Source: Haemophilus massiliensis (GTDB lineage Bacteria; Pseudomonadota; Gammaproteobacteria; Enterobacterales; Pasteurellaceae). From it: 64,000 nt of DNA. The stretch is taken from assembly GCA_000752995.2 (NCBI GenBank), contig LM994634.1:204868-268867 (forward strand). Direction: 5' to 3'. The position numbers were made by a program, and so were the translations under genes. Numbering within the stretch: the first letter of the stretch is position 1; the number at the start of each line of letters is the position of its first letter. This document shows, in pieces, positions 9,644-18,388 of this stretch. The notes below the pieces were generated by a model, which was not told where the DNA came from, ran no database searches, and saw nothing but the letters and a program-made list of their open reading frames with translations.

Positions 9644-11041
9644 ATGAAAAAATTGAGTGTTACAACCATCAGCTTACTTGTTAGTGTACTTACTGCCTGC
9701 CAAAATACAGACATAAGCGCGCAATCTGCGGTGCGGCTGCCGACCCAGTTTGAATACGGGCAGACGGCAACAGAGGCCGGCGAAATATTGCAATGGTGGC
9801 GAAACTGGCGGGATCCACAGCTGACCCAGTTGATTGAACAGGGATTGGCAAATAATCTGGATGTTGCACTGGCGCAGTCCCGTTTAAACGAGGCGCAGGC
9901 GAACAGCCGTGCCGCAGAGGCAGACCGTGGGCCTTCGGTTGGTGCGGTGGCTTCGGGGGGCTGGAGCGTGGCGGATTTGGATACCGGGCGCGGTAATCCC
10001 CCGTCATCAAGAAGTTATTCCGGCTTCGGCGCACTGGTTGCTTCTTGGGAGCCGGATTTTTTCGGGCAAAAGCGCAGCGATGCTGATGCCGCACGGCATA
10101 TTGCGTTAAGTTATCAGGAACAAGTTTATGCGGCACAGTTATTGGTTGCCGCTCAGATTGCGGAAAATTATTTTAAAATCTATGCCACCGATCAGCAAAG
10201 TGCGGTGCTAAAACAGAATATTTCTTCATTGCAGCAGTTACAACGTTATATCAAGGGACGTTTTGCCGCAGGTGACGCTACCGCGTATGAAGTGAATGAA
10301 ATCAATAGTCAGATTTCCGCCTTACAGGCAAAACAAGCGACATTGCAGGCGCAGGCGGACAGCTATCAGCGCAATATCGCCGTGCTGTTGGGACAACCGG
10401 CGCAGGGATTTCGCATTGTGAAACAGGGTGATCCACTGGCGCGTATTCCCGCCGCACCGTCCGGGCAGCAGCCGGGCAATTTAGTGGAACGCCGTCCGGA
10501 TATTCGCGCAAATGCACAACAAATTCAGTCAGCGATGGCAAAGGTTGCCAGCGCCAAAGCGGATTTGTATCCGCGTTTTGATATTACCTTCGCCGGGCAC
10601 GGCGGACGCATTGAGTTGAATAACGATTTATCGCATGTTTCCGGGCTGGGCAGCCTGCTGAGTCTCGGCATACAGTTGCCGATTTTTACCAATGGACGGA
10701 TTCAAGCGAATATTGATGCTGCCGATGCACGGCTGAAAAGTGCGTTAATTCAGTACGATAAAACGCTGCTGACGGCGTTGAGCGAAGTAGACAGTGCCTA
10801 CCAGATGCAATATAGCCTGACCAATCAGACCCGATTGTTACAAACTGCTTATCAGCAGGCGGAAAAACAAGCGCGCGATGCGCAGGCCCTGTTCCGCCAT
10901 GGTGAAAAAACGCTGGATGTGGCATTGCGTGCGCAGATCTCAGCATTGAATTATCGTGCGCAGATTATTGAATCCCAATTAAACAGTGCACAGAATCTGA
11001 TTAATTTATATAAAGCGCTGGGTGGCGGCTGGCAGCCGTAA
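9644..11041 (+). CDS. Outer-membrane efflux lipoprotein (NodT/OprM type)
   Basis: This 465-residue trimeric channel protein completes the tripartite pump. A signal peptide ends in the lipobox LTAC with Cys19 as the lipid attachment site. Two repeated TolC-like halves follow, with long Ala/Gln/Leu-rich helices and the conserved GNLVERRPDIRANAQQ segment near residue 275. It is the last gene of the operon, 13 bp after the permease, and is followed by a hairpin terminator. Confidence 0.92.
   Translation: MKKLSVTTISLLVSVLTACQNTDISAQSAVRLPTQFEYGQTATEAGEILQWWRNWRDPQLTQLIEQGLANNLDVALAQSRLNEAQANSRAAEADRGPSVGAVASGGWSVADLDTGRGNPPSSRSYSGFGALVASWEPDFFGQKRSDADAARHIALSYQEQVYAAQLLVAAQIAENYFKIYATDQQSAVLKQNISSLQQLQRYIKGRFAAGDATAYEVNEINSQISALQAKQATLQAQADSYQRNIAVLLGQPAQGFRIVKQGDPLARIPAAPSGQQPGNLVERRPDIRANAQQIQSAMAKVASAKADLYPRFDITFAGHGGRIELNNDLSHVSGLGSLLSLGIQLPIFTNGRIQANIDAADARLKSALIQYDKTLLTALSEVDSAYQMQYSLTNQTRLLQTAYQQAEKQARDAQALFRHGEKTLDVALRAQISALNYRAQIIESQLNSAQNLINLYKALGGGWQP
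10198..10206 (+). repeat. Hin-type DNA uptake signal core
   Basis: AAGTGCGGT lies within the outer-membrane lipoprotein gene. Confidence 0.8.
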
Positions 11042-11120
11042 TCGCGCTTAATTCATGGGGGAATCGTTATATGATGATTGCGGTTGAATTTTCAGACTTA
11101 CCGAAACGGTAGAAAATTTG

Positions 11121-11161
11121 ACCGCACTTTTGGCGTCAAATAAAAAGTGCGGTTGTTTTTT
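11121..11161 (+). terminator. Efflux operon terminator from paired uptake signals
   Basis: ACCGCACTTTT (11121-11131) pairs with AAAAGTGCGGT (11143-11153) across an 11-nt loop and is followed by a T-rich run to 11161. Both arms contain a complete uptake-signal core. It lies 80 bp after the outer-membrane gene. Confidence 0.8.
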
Positions 11162-11167
11162 GCTGCA

Positions 11168-11272
11168 TTATACTTTCAATGTCTCAATCACTGTAACGCT
11201 GGCGAGTTCATCTATCGCCAAATCTTCAGGCAGATAATCAATTCTCAAAGCATACGTCAGCTTTAATCGTAC
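11168..11272 (-). other. Possible 3' gene remnant in a gene-poor stretch
   Basis: The stretch 11042-11467 has no full gene. On the minus strand, 34 codons ending at TAA 11168 read like real protein (TYALRIDYLPEDLAIDELAS), but an in-frame TGA is met about 50 bp upstream (near 11320) and no good start is seen. It could be the decayed 3' end of an unidentified gene. The rest, 11273-11454, shows nothing recognisable. Confidence 0.25.
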
Positions 11273-11467
11273 AAGGCGAAAAAGCGCACAGCCGCTATTT
11301 TTCGGAAGAATACAGCTTCATATTTAAGTCCATTTTAAAGCCTGATACAATGGCTAAAATGCCATAAAATATACCAATTTAACCGCTTCAACCAAACAGC
11401 AAAAAACATTGTAGAGACGCATTAAATGCATCCGCAATAATTGACAACTCAACAAAAGGAACACACA

Positions 11468-12216
11468 ATGCCAAACAGCACAGCAAAATGATGCGTCAAT
11501 TCTTGCCGCACAGCAAGCCTTTTTAAATCAATTAGATGCCAAACTCTGGAAAGCCGCCGACCAACTTCGCAAAGAATTGGACGCTGCCAACTACAAACAC
11601 ATCGTTCTCGGCTTAATCTTCCTCAAATACGTCTCCGACAGCTTTCTTGCCCAACAACAAAAAATCCGCACGCTTTTAGCCGACCCAACGTCTGACTTCT
11701 ACCTGCCCGATCTGTCCGAAGAAGAAATCCAAGACGAACTCGAAGTGCGAGATTATTACAGCCAAGACAACATCTTCTACGTTCCCAAACAAGCCCGTTG
11801 GGACGAAATCAAAAACGTCGCTAACGTTCAACTCGGGCAAACCATTTGGGGCGATAAAATCTTCAAAGGCGTGGTCAATTTAATTGACGAAGGCTTCGAC
11901 TTGCTCGAAAAAGAAAACGCCAAACTCAAAGGCGTGCTAGAACGCCTTGCCAAATATGAAGTGAAAGAAGAAACCGTGATCGGCTTAATTGAAATCTTCT
12001 CCGACACCGACTTCACACGCCCAACCCTAGACGGCAAGCCGATTTCCCTTGCCGCTAAAGATATTTTAGGGCACGTTTACGAATATTTCTTAGGGCAATT
12101 CGCCCTCGCCGAAGGCAAAAAAGGCGGTCAATATTTCACGCCTAAATCCATTGTTACCCTGATTGTGGAAATGCTCGAACCTTTCCAAGGCAGGGTTTAC
12201 GACCCAGCAATGGGGT
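11468..12216 (+). pseudogene. hsdM: Type I methylase HsdM, 5' half, frameshifted and interrupted
   Basis: HsdM is the modification subunit of a type I restriction system (adenine N6-methylase). AAGGA (11456-11460) precedes ATG 11468, but that frame stops after seven codons. Dropping one C at 11471/11472 restores a start reading MQTAQQNDAS and joins the long frame covering the HsdM helical domain (KLWKAADQLRKELDAANYKH). The frame runs to DPAMG, where the ICE enters at the GGGGT of 12212-12216. Beyond that, 34 element-encoded residues are added up to a stop at 12323. Without the upstream start, translation could only begin at a weak site such as TTG 11577. The fragment lacks the NPPF catalytic motif, which lies beyond the ICE. 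Confidence 0.88.
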
Positions 12217-12237
12217 TTCGTGTCATAATAATGACAC
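12212..12237. repeat. attL: left junction with core and inverted repeat
   Basis: The core GGGGT is at 12212-12216. Just inside the element, GTGTCAT (12220-12226) and ATGACAC (12231-12237) form a 7-bp inverted repeat with a 4-bp spacer. A GTGTCA also occurs near the right end at 62527-62532, suggesting recombinase half-sites. Confidence 0.75.
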
Positions 12238-12382
12238 AGGCAAATAGTCAAGTAAATACAAGGGTTTTAGAGCTTCTACCAAAGTTTAAAATCAAAAAGA
12301 TGAATTGTTGGTGTGCTGTTTAGAGCAGTTATTACGAAAATAAATGTTGTAAACAGTACATCAGCATAAAGGAGGAACTCAC

Positions 12383-13231
12383 ATGTCTAAGGCAAAAAAA
12401 GAGACGATTGAAGCAAAAGGTTTTGCTATTCAAATTTATACTGAAGACTTTAAAAACGACTATATAAGTCTAACGGATATTGCTAGATATAAAAGTGATG
12501 AACCATTTATAGTTATTAATAACTGGTTGAGAAGCAAAGATAATATTCAATTTTTAGGTTTATGGGAATCAATGCATAATCCTGATTTTAAACCTATCGA
12601 ATTCGATAGGTTTAGAAATGAAGCAGGTAGTAATGCATTCACACTATCACCACAAAAATGGATTGAAAAGACAAATGCGATAGGCATTGTTTCTAAGTCA
12701 GGACGATATGGAGGCACATTTGCTCATAGTGATATAGCAATGGAATTTGCTTCATGGATTTCACCAGAATTTAAGCTTTACATTATTCAAGATTATAAGA
12801 GACTTAAATCAGATGAAAATTCAAGATTGTCACTGGGATGGAATTTGAATAGAGAAATTTCTAAGATTAACTATAAAATCCATACAGATGCAATCAAAGA
12901 GTATCTCTTAAAGGATCTTACCAACGAACAGCTATCCTATAAATACGCAAGTGAAGCAGATATGCTAAATGTTGCTTTATTTAATAAAAGAGCTAAACAG
13001 TGGCGTGAAGAAAATCCTGACTTAAAGGGTAACATGAGAGACTATGCAAGTCTGAATGAATTACTTGTTCTTGCAAATATGGAAAGCTATAATGCAATTC
13101 TTATTGGTAAAGGTATGGATCAAAAAGAAAGAATGATAGAACTTAGAAAGCTTGCCAGAACTCAGCTGATGTCAATTGAAAAGTTGAACAATACAGGTAT
13201 TAAGAGTTTAGAGGATAAATCAAAGAAATAG
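12383..13231 (+). CDS. KilA-N domain protein
   Basis: The 282-residue protein has a KilA-N-type DNA-binding domain over about residues 14-135: DYISLTDIARY, then NNWLRSKDNIQFLGLWE, then RYGGTFAHSDIAMEFASWIS and the closing YIIQDYKRLK. KilA-N proteins are common in phages and mobile elements, where their target is usually unknown. The C-terminal half is charged and helical with no recognised motif. It is the first gene after attL and is preceded by AAGGAGG at ideal spacing. It begins the rightward ICE gene run. Confidence 0.85.
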   Translation: MSKAKKETIEAKGFAIQIYTEDFKNDYISLTDIARYKSDEPFIVINNWLRSKDNIQFLGLWESMHNPDFKPIEFDRFRNEAGSNAFTLSPQKWIEKTNAIGIVSKSGRYGGTFAHSDIAMEFASWISPEFKLYIIQDYKRLKSDENSRLSLGWNLNREISKINYKIHTDAIKEYLLKDLTNEQLSYKYASEADMLNVALFNKRAKQWREENPDLKGNMRDYASLNELLVLANMESYNAILIGKGMDQKERMIELRKLARTQLMSIEKLNNTGIKSLEDKSKK

Positions 13232-13242
13232 AGAGGTCTGTT

Positions 13243-13524
13243 ATGAGATGGGCATTGAAAATTATCTTATTTCCAATAATATTGCTCTTGTCGATACTAA
13301 TTGCTTTTCTAAAATTTATTATAAAAGTTAGTGGAATGATTTTAGGTATAATATCTTTCCTAGTATTTATTGGAGCAGTAGCTTGCTTCATACAAAAAGA
13401 TATGGCAACAGGAATGGTAGCATTACTACTATCTTTCTTAATCAGTCCTTATGGACTACCTAAAATTGCACTGTGGATTACAGCATACCTTGAAGTAGCG
13501 AAGGATACATTAAAGGAAATATAA
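13243..13524 (+). CDS. Small membrane protein, CD1845-like
   Basis: A 93-residue, very hydrophobic protein with about three membrane segments (residues 5-25, 28-47 and 54-72). It resembles the CD1845-type proteins found at this position in Clostridium difficile-type conjugative transposons, based on length and hydrophobic pattern. Its role in transfer is not known. It follows the KilA-N gene by 11 bp with GAGAGG as ribosome site and is followed by a hairpin terminator. Confidence 0.7.
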   Translation: MRWALKIILFPIILLLSILIAFLKFIIKVSGMILGIISFLVFIGAVACFIQKDMATGMVALLLSFLISPYGLPKIALWITAYLEVAKDTLKEI

Positions 13525-13531
13525 GGGATCT

Positions 13532-13563
13532 AAGACGATGGAACATAAATCTATCGTCTTTTT
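13532..13563 (+). terminator. Hairpin terminator
   Basis: AAGACGAT (13532-13539) pairs with ATCGTCTT (13553-13560), followed by T's. A related hairpin with the same ATCGTC arm occurs at 17568-17600. Confidence 0.65.
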
Positions 13564-13597
13564 CTATGCCTAAATTTAAGAGAAAGGAGACGATGAA

Positions 13598-14635
13598 ATG
13601 AGTATGTATTTATTTGATGAACAACCTATACTGGCAAATAAAGCATTAGCCAGAGAATTAGGCTTAAATGAAGCCCTTGTGCTTCAACAAATAAATTACT
13701 GGATTGAGATAAATAAGAAGTATGGCAATAATTACCATGATGGTAAATATTGGACATATAACTCAATAAGAGCATGGCAAGAAAAAGATTTCGACTATTT
13801 AAGTGTCGATACAGTGAAACGAACTTTTTCTAAGCTTGAAAAAGCGGGATATCTTTTAGTTGGAAACTATAATAAAGATCCTAGAGACAAAACAAAGTGG
13901 TACACAATAAATGACAAGAAATTAGAAGAACTTTATCTCGAATTAAATCAAAGAAAACAAGAGAAAGAAAGAGAAATATTAGAACAAGTAAGTAAAAGAG
14001 ATATGCCTAATGCATTAGGGTAAAATGCACCAATGGAAGAGGGCAAAATCAACCAATGCAATGAGGTATTTAGCACCGATGCATTTGATGAAAATCTACC
14101 AGTGCATTATGGCAACTTGCATGAACCATTACCAGAGATTACTACAAATAATTCATCAAAGATTACTTCATATATTTCTACAGAGAATTCCTCCCACCTA
14201 CCCATCTATGAAAAAGACACATTTTATTTAAGGGACGGAATGGAGGAAAGATGTAAAAAAATAAAATCATATAAATCTTGTTTAGAAGAATTAAGAGAAA
14301 GTACAGGATATAACGAACACATGAAGCTGGGTAATAAGATGATCGCTAAAACCTTTGATGAAATAATTAAAGTTTTAGCTGATGTTATGGTGTTAAATGG
14401 AGATGATACAGTCACAATAAATCAAACAAAATTACCAGCATATGTTGTTCAAGAGAGATTTAGAAAATTAGATTCTTCACATATGGAGTATCTTGTAAAT
14501 GCTTTATCAGAGAATGAATCAAAAATAAGAAATGTAAGAGCATTTATCTTAACGGCAGCATATAATGCACCAAGCAATATGGATGCCTATTATACAGCAC
14601 TTGTTAGTTATGATATGAGGGAAGGAGGTTACTAA
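13598..14635 (+). pseudogene. Replication-initiator-like protein split by in-frame TAA
   Basis: Two reading frames in the same phase make one gene. Codons 1-141 encode a winged-helix domain (LARELGLNEALVLQQINYWI, then LSVDTVKRTFSKLEKAGYL) like the N-terminus of element replication initiators. Codons 145-345 match the C-terminal DUF6017-type region. They are separated by TAA at 14021-14023 with the frame open on both sides (NALG, stop, NAPMEEGK). A single C-to-T change from CAA would explain it. The second half could restart at ATG 14033, but no ribosome site is seen there. The gene lies just upstream of the PcfB/VirD4 pair. Confidence 0.75.
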
Positions 14636-15120
14636 TGATAAATGAAGAAATTTCTAATAGAGTAGTTAATATTGAAGTGAATGTCTTAAAGGCAACCTAC
14701 CAAGAAATCTTAAGCCAGGTAAAGAAGTTACAACAGAGATCTAAACAACATGGTGGCTTAGATAAACTTATCAAGGCTGAGGGAAATGAAATCAAACTAA
14801 AAGATATGGTTAAGAAAGGTCAGCTTGAAGAAATCAATGTTAAAGATGGTGAGCTAAAAGAACTCAAAAAAGAACTAAATAAACATGGTGTTAAATTCTC
14901 AGTGATGAAAGATAAGGAGACAGGAATACATTCAGTATTTTTTCAAGCCAAAGATACTAAGGTTTTAAACAAAGCTTTTCAAAATGTTCTTTCTAAAATT
15001 GAGAAAAAAGAGAAAAATAAGGAGTCCATTCATAAAAGCATAGAAAAATTCAAGGAGATGGCAAAGAATACTATTTCTAAAGATAAAGTCAAGAACAAAC
15101 AAAAGGAGCAGAGCCTATGA
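14635..15120 (+). CDS. PcfB-like (DUF3801) transfer protein
   Basis: The 161-residue soluble, lysine-rich protein has the PcfB/DUF3801 plan: a helical N-terminus (KATYQEILSQVKKL), a central alpha/beta part ending in HGVKFSVMKD and HSVFFQAKD, and a charged tail. PcfB-type proteins assist the coupling protein in Gram-positive conjugation. It overlaps the preceding gene by one base and the VirD4-type gene by four (ATGA), indicating one operon with coupled translation. Confidence 0.8.
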   Translation: MINEEISNRVVNIEVNVLKATYQEILSQVKKLQQRSKQHGGLDKLIKAEGNEIKLKDMVKKGQLEEINVKDGELKELKKELNKHGVKFSVMKDKETGIHSVFFQAKDTKVLNKAFQNVLSKIEKKEKNKESIHKSIEKFKEMAKNTISKDKVKNKQKEQSL

Positions 15121-16898
15121 TAGATAAGATACTAAAGGACATCAAAGGCTTATTTAAGGTGCAGGATAAGGCAAAGTTTCTAAAGCAGAATATTCCCTAT
15201 CTTGCATTTTTCTATGTTGGCAATATCTTTTCTCACCATGTAAGAGCCTATACTGGCGGTGATGTGATAGACAAAATCTTTCAAGGGATATTAGAACTTA
15301 ATACCATGAGTTTTATTCCAAGCGTTCATCCAATAGATGTTTTAATGGGTGTGGGCGTGGCAGCTTTAATTAAATTTATCGTCTATACCAAAGGAAAAAA
15401 TGCAAAAAAATTTAGACAAGGTAAAGAGTATGGCTCAGCAAGATGGGGAACAAGAAAAGATATAGAGCCGTATATGGATGAAAAATTCCAAAACAATATC
15501 TTGCTTACTCAAACTGAGCGATTAACCATGAATGGCAGACCGGCAAATCCAAAGTATGCAAGAAATAAGAACGTACTTGTTATAGGTGGTTCAGGGTCTG
15601 GAAAAACAAGATTTTATGTAAAACCGAATCTAATGCAAATGCACTCGTCATATTGTGTAACAGATCCTAAGGGAACGATAGTCATTGAATGTGGTAAGAT
15701 GCTTGAAGATAACGGTTATGAGATAAAAATTTTAAATACCATCAACTTCAAAAAGAGTATGAAATACAATCCCTTTGCTTACCTTAGAAGTGAAAAAGAT
15801 ATACTCAAATTAGTGCAGACAATCATTGCAAACACAAAGGGAGAGGGTGAAAAAGCAGGAGAAGATTTTTGGGTGAAAGCCGAAAAGCTCTACTATACGG
15901 CTTTGATAGGTTATATTTTTTATGAAGCTCCAAGAGAAGAAAAGAACTTTGCAACGCTTCTTGATATGATAGACGCTTCGGAAGTAAGGGAAGATGACGA
16001 AACATACATGAATCCTATTGATAGACTATTTGAAGCATTGGAAAAGAAAGAGCCTACGCACTTTGCAGTCAAGCAATATAAGAAATATAAGCTTGCAGCA
16101 GGAAAAACAGCTAAATCTATTCTTATTTCATGTGGTGCAAGGCTTGCCCCCTTTGATATTCAGGAACTTAGGGACTTGATGAAAGAAGATGAACTTGAGC
16201 TTGATACACTTGGAGATAGAAAGACAGCACTCTTTGTTATTATCTCTGATACAGATGATACCTTTAATTTTGTGGTGTCTATCATGTACTCGCAGTTATT
16301 TAACTTACTTTGCGATAAGGCAGATGACGAGTACGGGGGAAGATTACCTGTTCATGTAAGATGCCTTCTTGATGAGTTTGCAAATATAGGCTTAATTCCC
16401 AAATTTGAGAAATTGATTGCGACAATTCGTTCAAGAGAGATTTCGGCAAGCATTATTTTGCAAGCACAATCTCAGTTAAAGGCAATCTACAAGGATAATG
16501 CAGATACGATTGTAGGCAACTGCGATAGCACTTTATTTCTTGGTGGAAAGGAAAAGACAACACTTAAAGAGCTGTCTGAAACACTGGGTAAAGAAACCAT
16601 AGACCTATATAACACATCGGAAACACGCTCCAATGCTAATAGCTATGGACTCAATTACCAAAAGACAGGTAAGGAGCTGATGAGCCAAGATGAGATAACT
16701 GTTATGGATGGCAGTAAATGTATTTTTCAGCTTCGAGGTGTAAGACCATTTTTGTCAGATAAATTCGATATTACAAAGCATAAGAACTACAAGCTCTTGG
16801 AGGACTATGATAAGAAGAATGTGTTTGATATTGAAGAATACATCAGAAGAAAAGGCAAAGTTAAGATGAATAGAAATACAGTAATTACAAGATTGTAA
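15117..16898 (+). CDS. VirD4/TraG-type conjugative coupling ATPase
   Basis: The 593-residue coupling protein delivers the relaxase-DNA complex to the secretion channel. It has two N-terminal membrane segments within the first ~95 residues, the KEYGSARWGT motif typical of TraG/VirD4, Walker A GGSGSGKT at 157-164 with Lys163, and Walker B LLDEFANIG with Asp419/Glu420. Residues about 440-460 (IRSREISASIILQAQSQLKAIY) are the conserved coupling-protein segment. The length is normal and no disruption is seen. Confidence 0.94.
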   Translation: MIDKILKDIKGLFKVQDKAKFLKQNIPYLAFFYVGNIFSHHVRAYTGGDVIDKIFQGILELNTMSFIPSVHPIDVLMGVGVAALIKFIVYTKGKNAKKFRQGKEYGSARWGTRKDIEPYMDEKFQNNILLTQTERLTMNGRPANPKYARNKNVLVIGGSGSGKTRFYVKPNLMQMHSSYCVTDPKGTIVIECGKMLEDNGYEIKILNTINFKKSMKYNPFAYLRSEKDILKLVQTIIANTKGEGEKAGEDFWVKAEKLYYTALIGYIFYEAPREEKNFATLLDMIDASEVREDDETYMNPIDRLFEALEKKEPTHFAVKQYKKYKLAAGKTAKSILISCGARLAPFDIQELRDLMKEDELELDTLGDRKTALFVIISDTDDTFNFVVSIMYSQLFNLLCDKADDEYGGRLPVHVRCLLDEFANIGLIPKFEKLIATIRSREISASIILQAQSQLKAIYKDNADTIVGNCDSTLFLGGKEKTTLKELSETLGKETIDLYNTSETRSNANSYGLNYQKTGKELMSQDEITVMDGSKCIFQLRGVRPFLSDKFDITKHKNYKLLEDYDKKNVFDIEEYIRRKGKVKMNRNTVITRL

Positions 16899-16938
16899 TA
16901 TTTTCTGTTATAGCTTTATGTGGCATGGGTATATTTGG

Positions 16939-16944
16939 TATAAT
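16939..16944 (+). promoter_or_regulatory. TATAAT box for the SieB-like gene
   Basis: A perfect TATAAT sits 34 bp before the GTG at 16978. No clear -35 was found. It argues against translation from the upstream ATG at 16918. Confidence 0.4.
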
Positions 16945-16977
16945 AAAAGTCATATTAGAGATAGAGGAGATGTATGT

Positions 16978-17550
16978 GTGAATTTTGATTTTAAGATTGT
17001 GGATTTTTTTAAATTGCCTACTAAAATTATGTGTGCTATTAGCATAGCTACTGGACTTGTTTTATTTTTGCCAGATAGTTTCATTCAAAAAATGTATATG
17101 ATTGATTTTAGAAATAAATATGGATTTACAATAGGTTTGATTTTTTTGATTTCTATTTCTATTGTTACAATAACAATTGTAGTATCACTATATAAGTATT
17201 TTAGTAATAAACATTTTTGGAAAAAATTTAAGGATACTGCAAAAGAAAGATTGTTGAAATTAGATGATTATCAAAAGACCATAGTTTATGTTTTATATAA
17301 AGAAGATAATCATACTGAAGAATTACCTATACACGATGGGGCTGTAAGATGGCTTAAACAAAATATGGTGATAACAGAAACAACAAATCAGTACATGGTT
17401 TCTGATTTAAATAATGCAGTTTTTCCATTTATGTTAAATCCCTGGGTAGTAGAAGCTATGCAAAATGACGAAGAGCTAGTAAATGAATTTTCAAAAGCAT
17501 ATAAAAAAATGGAAAGCAAATACAATAAAATGATCTCCAATAGATATTAA
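16978..17550 (+). CDS. Superinfection-exclusion B-like membrane protein
   Basis: The protein has two N-terminal membrane segments (about residues 14-32 and 47-72) and a cytosolic C-terminal domain with LDDYQKTIVYVLYKED, resembling SieB-family exclusion proteins. SieB of lambdoid phages aborts development of infecting phages. In this ICE a role in excluding phages or sibling elements is an inference. I chose GTG 16978 because GAGGAG lies 7 bp upstream and the TATAAT box is downstream of the longer ATG start at 16918. It stands between the coupling protein and the channel genes and ends in a strong hairpin. Confidence 0.65.
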   Translation: MNFDFKIVDFFKLPTKIMCAISIATGLVLFLPDSFIQKMYMIDFRNKYGFTIGLIFLISISIVTITIVVSLYKYFSNKHFWKKFKDTAKERLLKLDDYQKTIVYVLYKEDNHTEELPIHDGAVRWLKQNMVITETTNQYMVSDLNNAVFPFMLNPWVVEAMQNDEELVNEFSKAYKKMESKYNKMISNRY

Positions 17551-17567
17551 AATAATTGCAATAAAGT

Positions 17568-17600
17568 GACGATAGAAAGAAAAAATCTATCGTCTTTTTT
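17568..17600 (+). terminator. Hairpin terminator
   Basis: GACGATAGA (17568-17576) pairs perfectly with TCTATCGTC (17586-17594) and is followed by a T run. The rest of 17601-17795 shows no gene. Confidence 0.8.
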
Positions 17601-17799
17601 AATCCCTATTTTCAATTTATATTGCGATCAATAAATAGGGAAAACTCGCAAGAGTTGTTAACTAGTATTTCAAATGCCTCTCACTAATATATACACGACA
17701 AAATGCTAGTTCCACTAAATATGTTACAGAAAGTAAAGGAGAAAAGATGATAAGGATAAGAAGCCCTACCTAATAGACAATTAAATATACAAATACTTG

Positions 17800-17831
17800 G
17801 CGATTGAAATTAATTTTCCAGTCGCTTTTTT
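17800..17831 (+). terminator. Leader hairpin/attenuator before the SSB-like gene
   Basis: GCGATTG (17800-17806) pairs with CAGTCGC (17819-17825; one G-T pair), followed by six T's, directly before the ribosome site of the next gene. It could terminate or attenuate transcription into the transfer genes. Confidence 0.5.
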
Positions 17832-17845
17832 AATTGGAGGAAAAA

Positions 17846-18157
17846 ATGGATAAAGAAATGATTAATATCAATGCCAACCTGCTAAAAGAACCTACTTTTG
17901 GAACTTTTACAAGAGGTGATGAAGAGGTTCAAGTTGTAAATTTCGCTCTTTCGAAAGGATATGGAAAAGGTAGAGAGTATATCAACTGTGCAGCCTATGG
18001 CAATAAATCTGACGTGGCTAAGGAATTTTCAGAAGGTGATTTCATTCATGTGTATGGTTACTTCAACAAACGAACTAAAAATGGAAAGACATATAAGAAT
18101 TTTGTAGTTATGTCTATGAACAAAATTGAAAAGAAAGAAGAAAACGAGGAGGAATAA
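17846..18157 (+). CDS. Small single-stranded DNA-binding-like protein
   Basis: The product (103 residues from ATG 17846) has the OB-fold pattern of SSB-type proteins: VVNFALSKGYGKGREYINCAAYG followed by EGDFIHVYGYF. It probably protects single-stranded transfer DNA. GGAGG ends 5 bp before the ATG; an earlier TTG at 17834 would overlap that ribosome site and is less likely. It leads the run of channel genes. A second protein with the same fold signature is encoded at 38241. Confidence 0.75.
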   Translation: MDKEMININANLLKEPTFGTFTRGDEEVQVVNFALSKGYGKGREYINCAAYGNKSDVAKEFSEGDFIHVYGYFNKRTKNGKTYKNFVVMSMNKIEKKEENEEE

Positions 18158-18160
18158 ATA

Positions 18161-18376
18161 ATGGATTTTTTCGTACAAGCAGTTAATGTATTAAAGATTT
18201 TGGTAATGGCAGTAGGTGCTGGTCTTGGAGCATGGGGTGTTATCAACCTTATGGAGGGATATGGTAATGATAACCCTGGAGCAAAATCTCAGGGTATTAA
18301 GCAGCTAATGGCTGGGGGAGGTATCGTTCTAATCGGCTTAAAACTAATTCCATTACTTTCAAATGTATTGAAGTAA
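18161..18376 (+). CDS. Maff2-family small membrane protein (pilin-like)
   Basis: A 71-residue protein with two hydrophobic segments (about 5-28 and 48-67) separated by a short polar loop (GYGNDNPGAKSQGIKQ). This is the Maff2 family found at this position in Tn1549/CTn-type elements. Its size and topology match VirB2-like pilins, so a structural role in the transfer apparatus is plausible but inferred. It sits three bases after the SSB-like gene and 12 bp before the VirB6-like gene. Confidence 0.8.
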   Translation: MDFFVQAVNVLKILVMAVGAGLGAWGVINLMEGYGNDNPGAKSQGIKQLMAGGGIVLIGLKLIPLLSNVLK

Positions 18377-18388
18377 GGAGAGTAGCCT

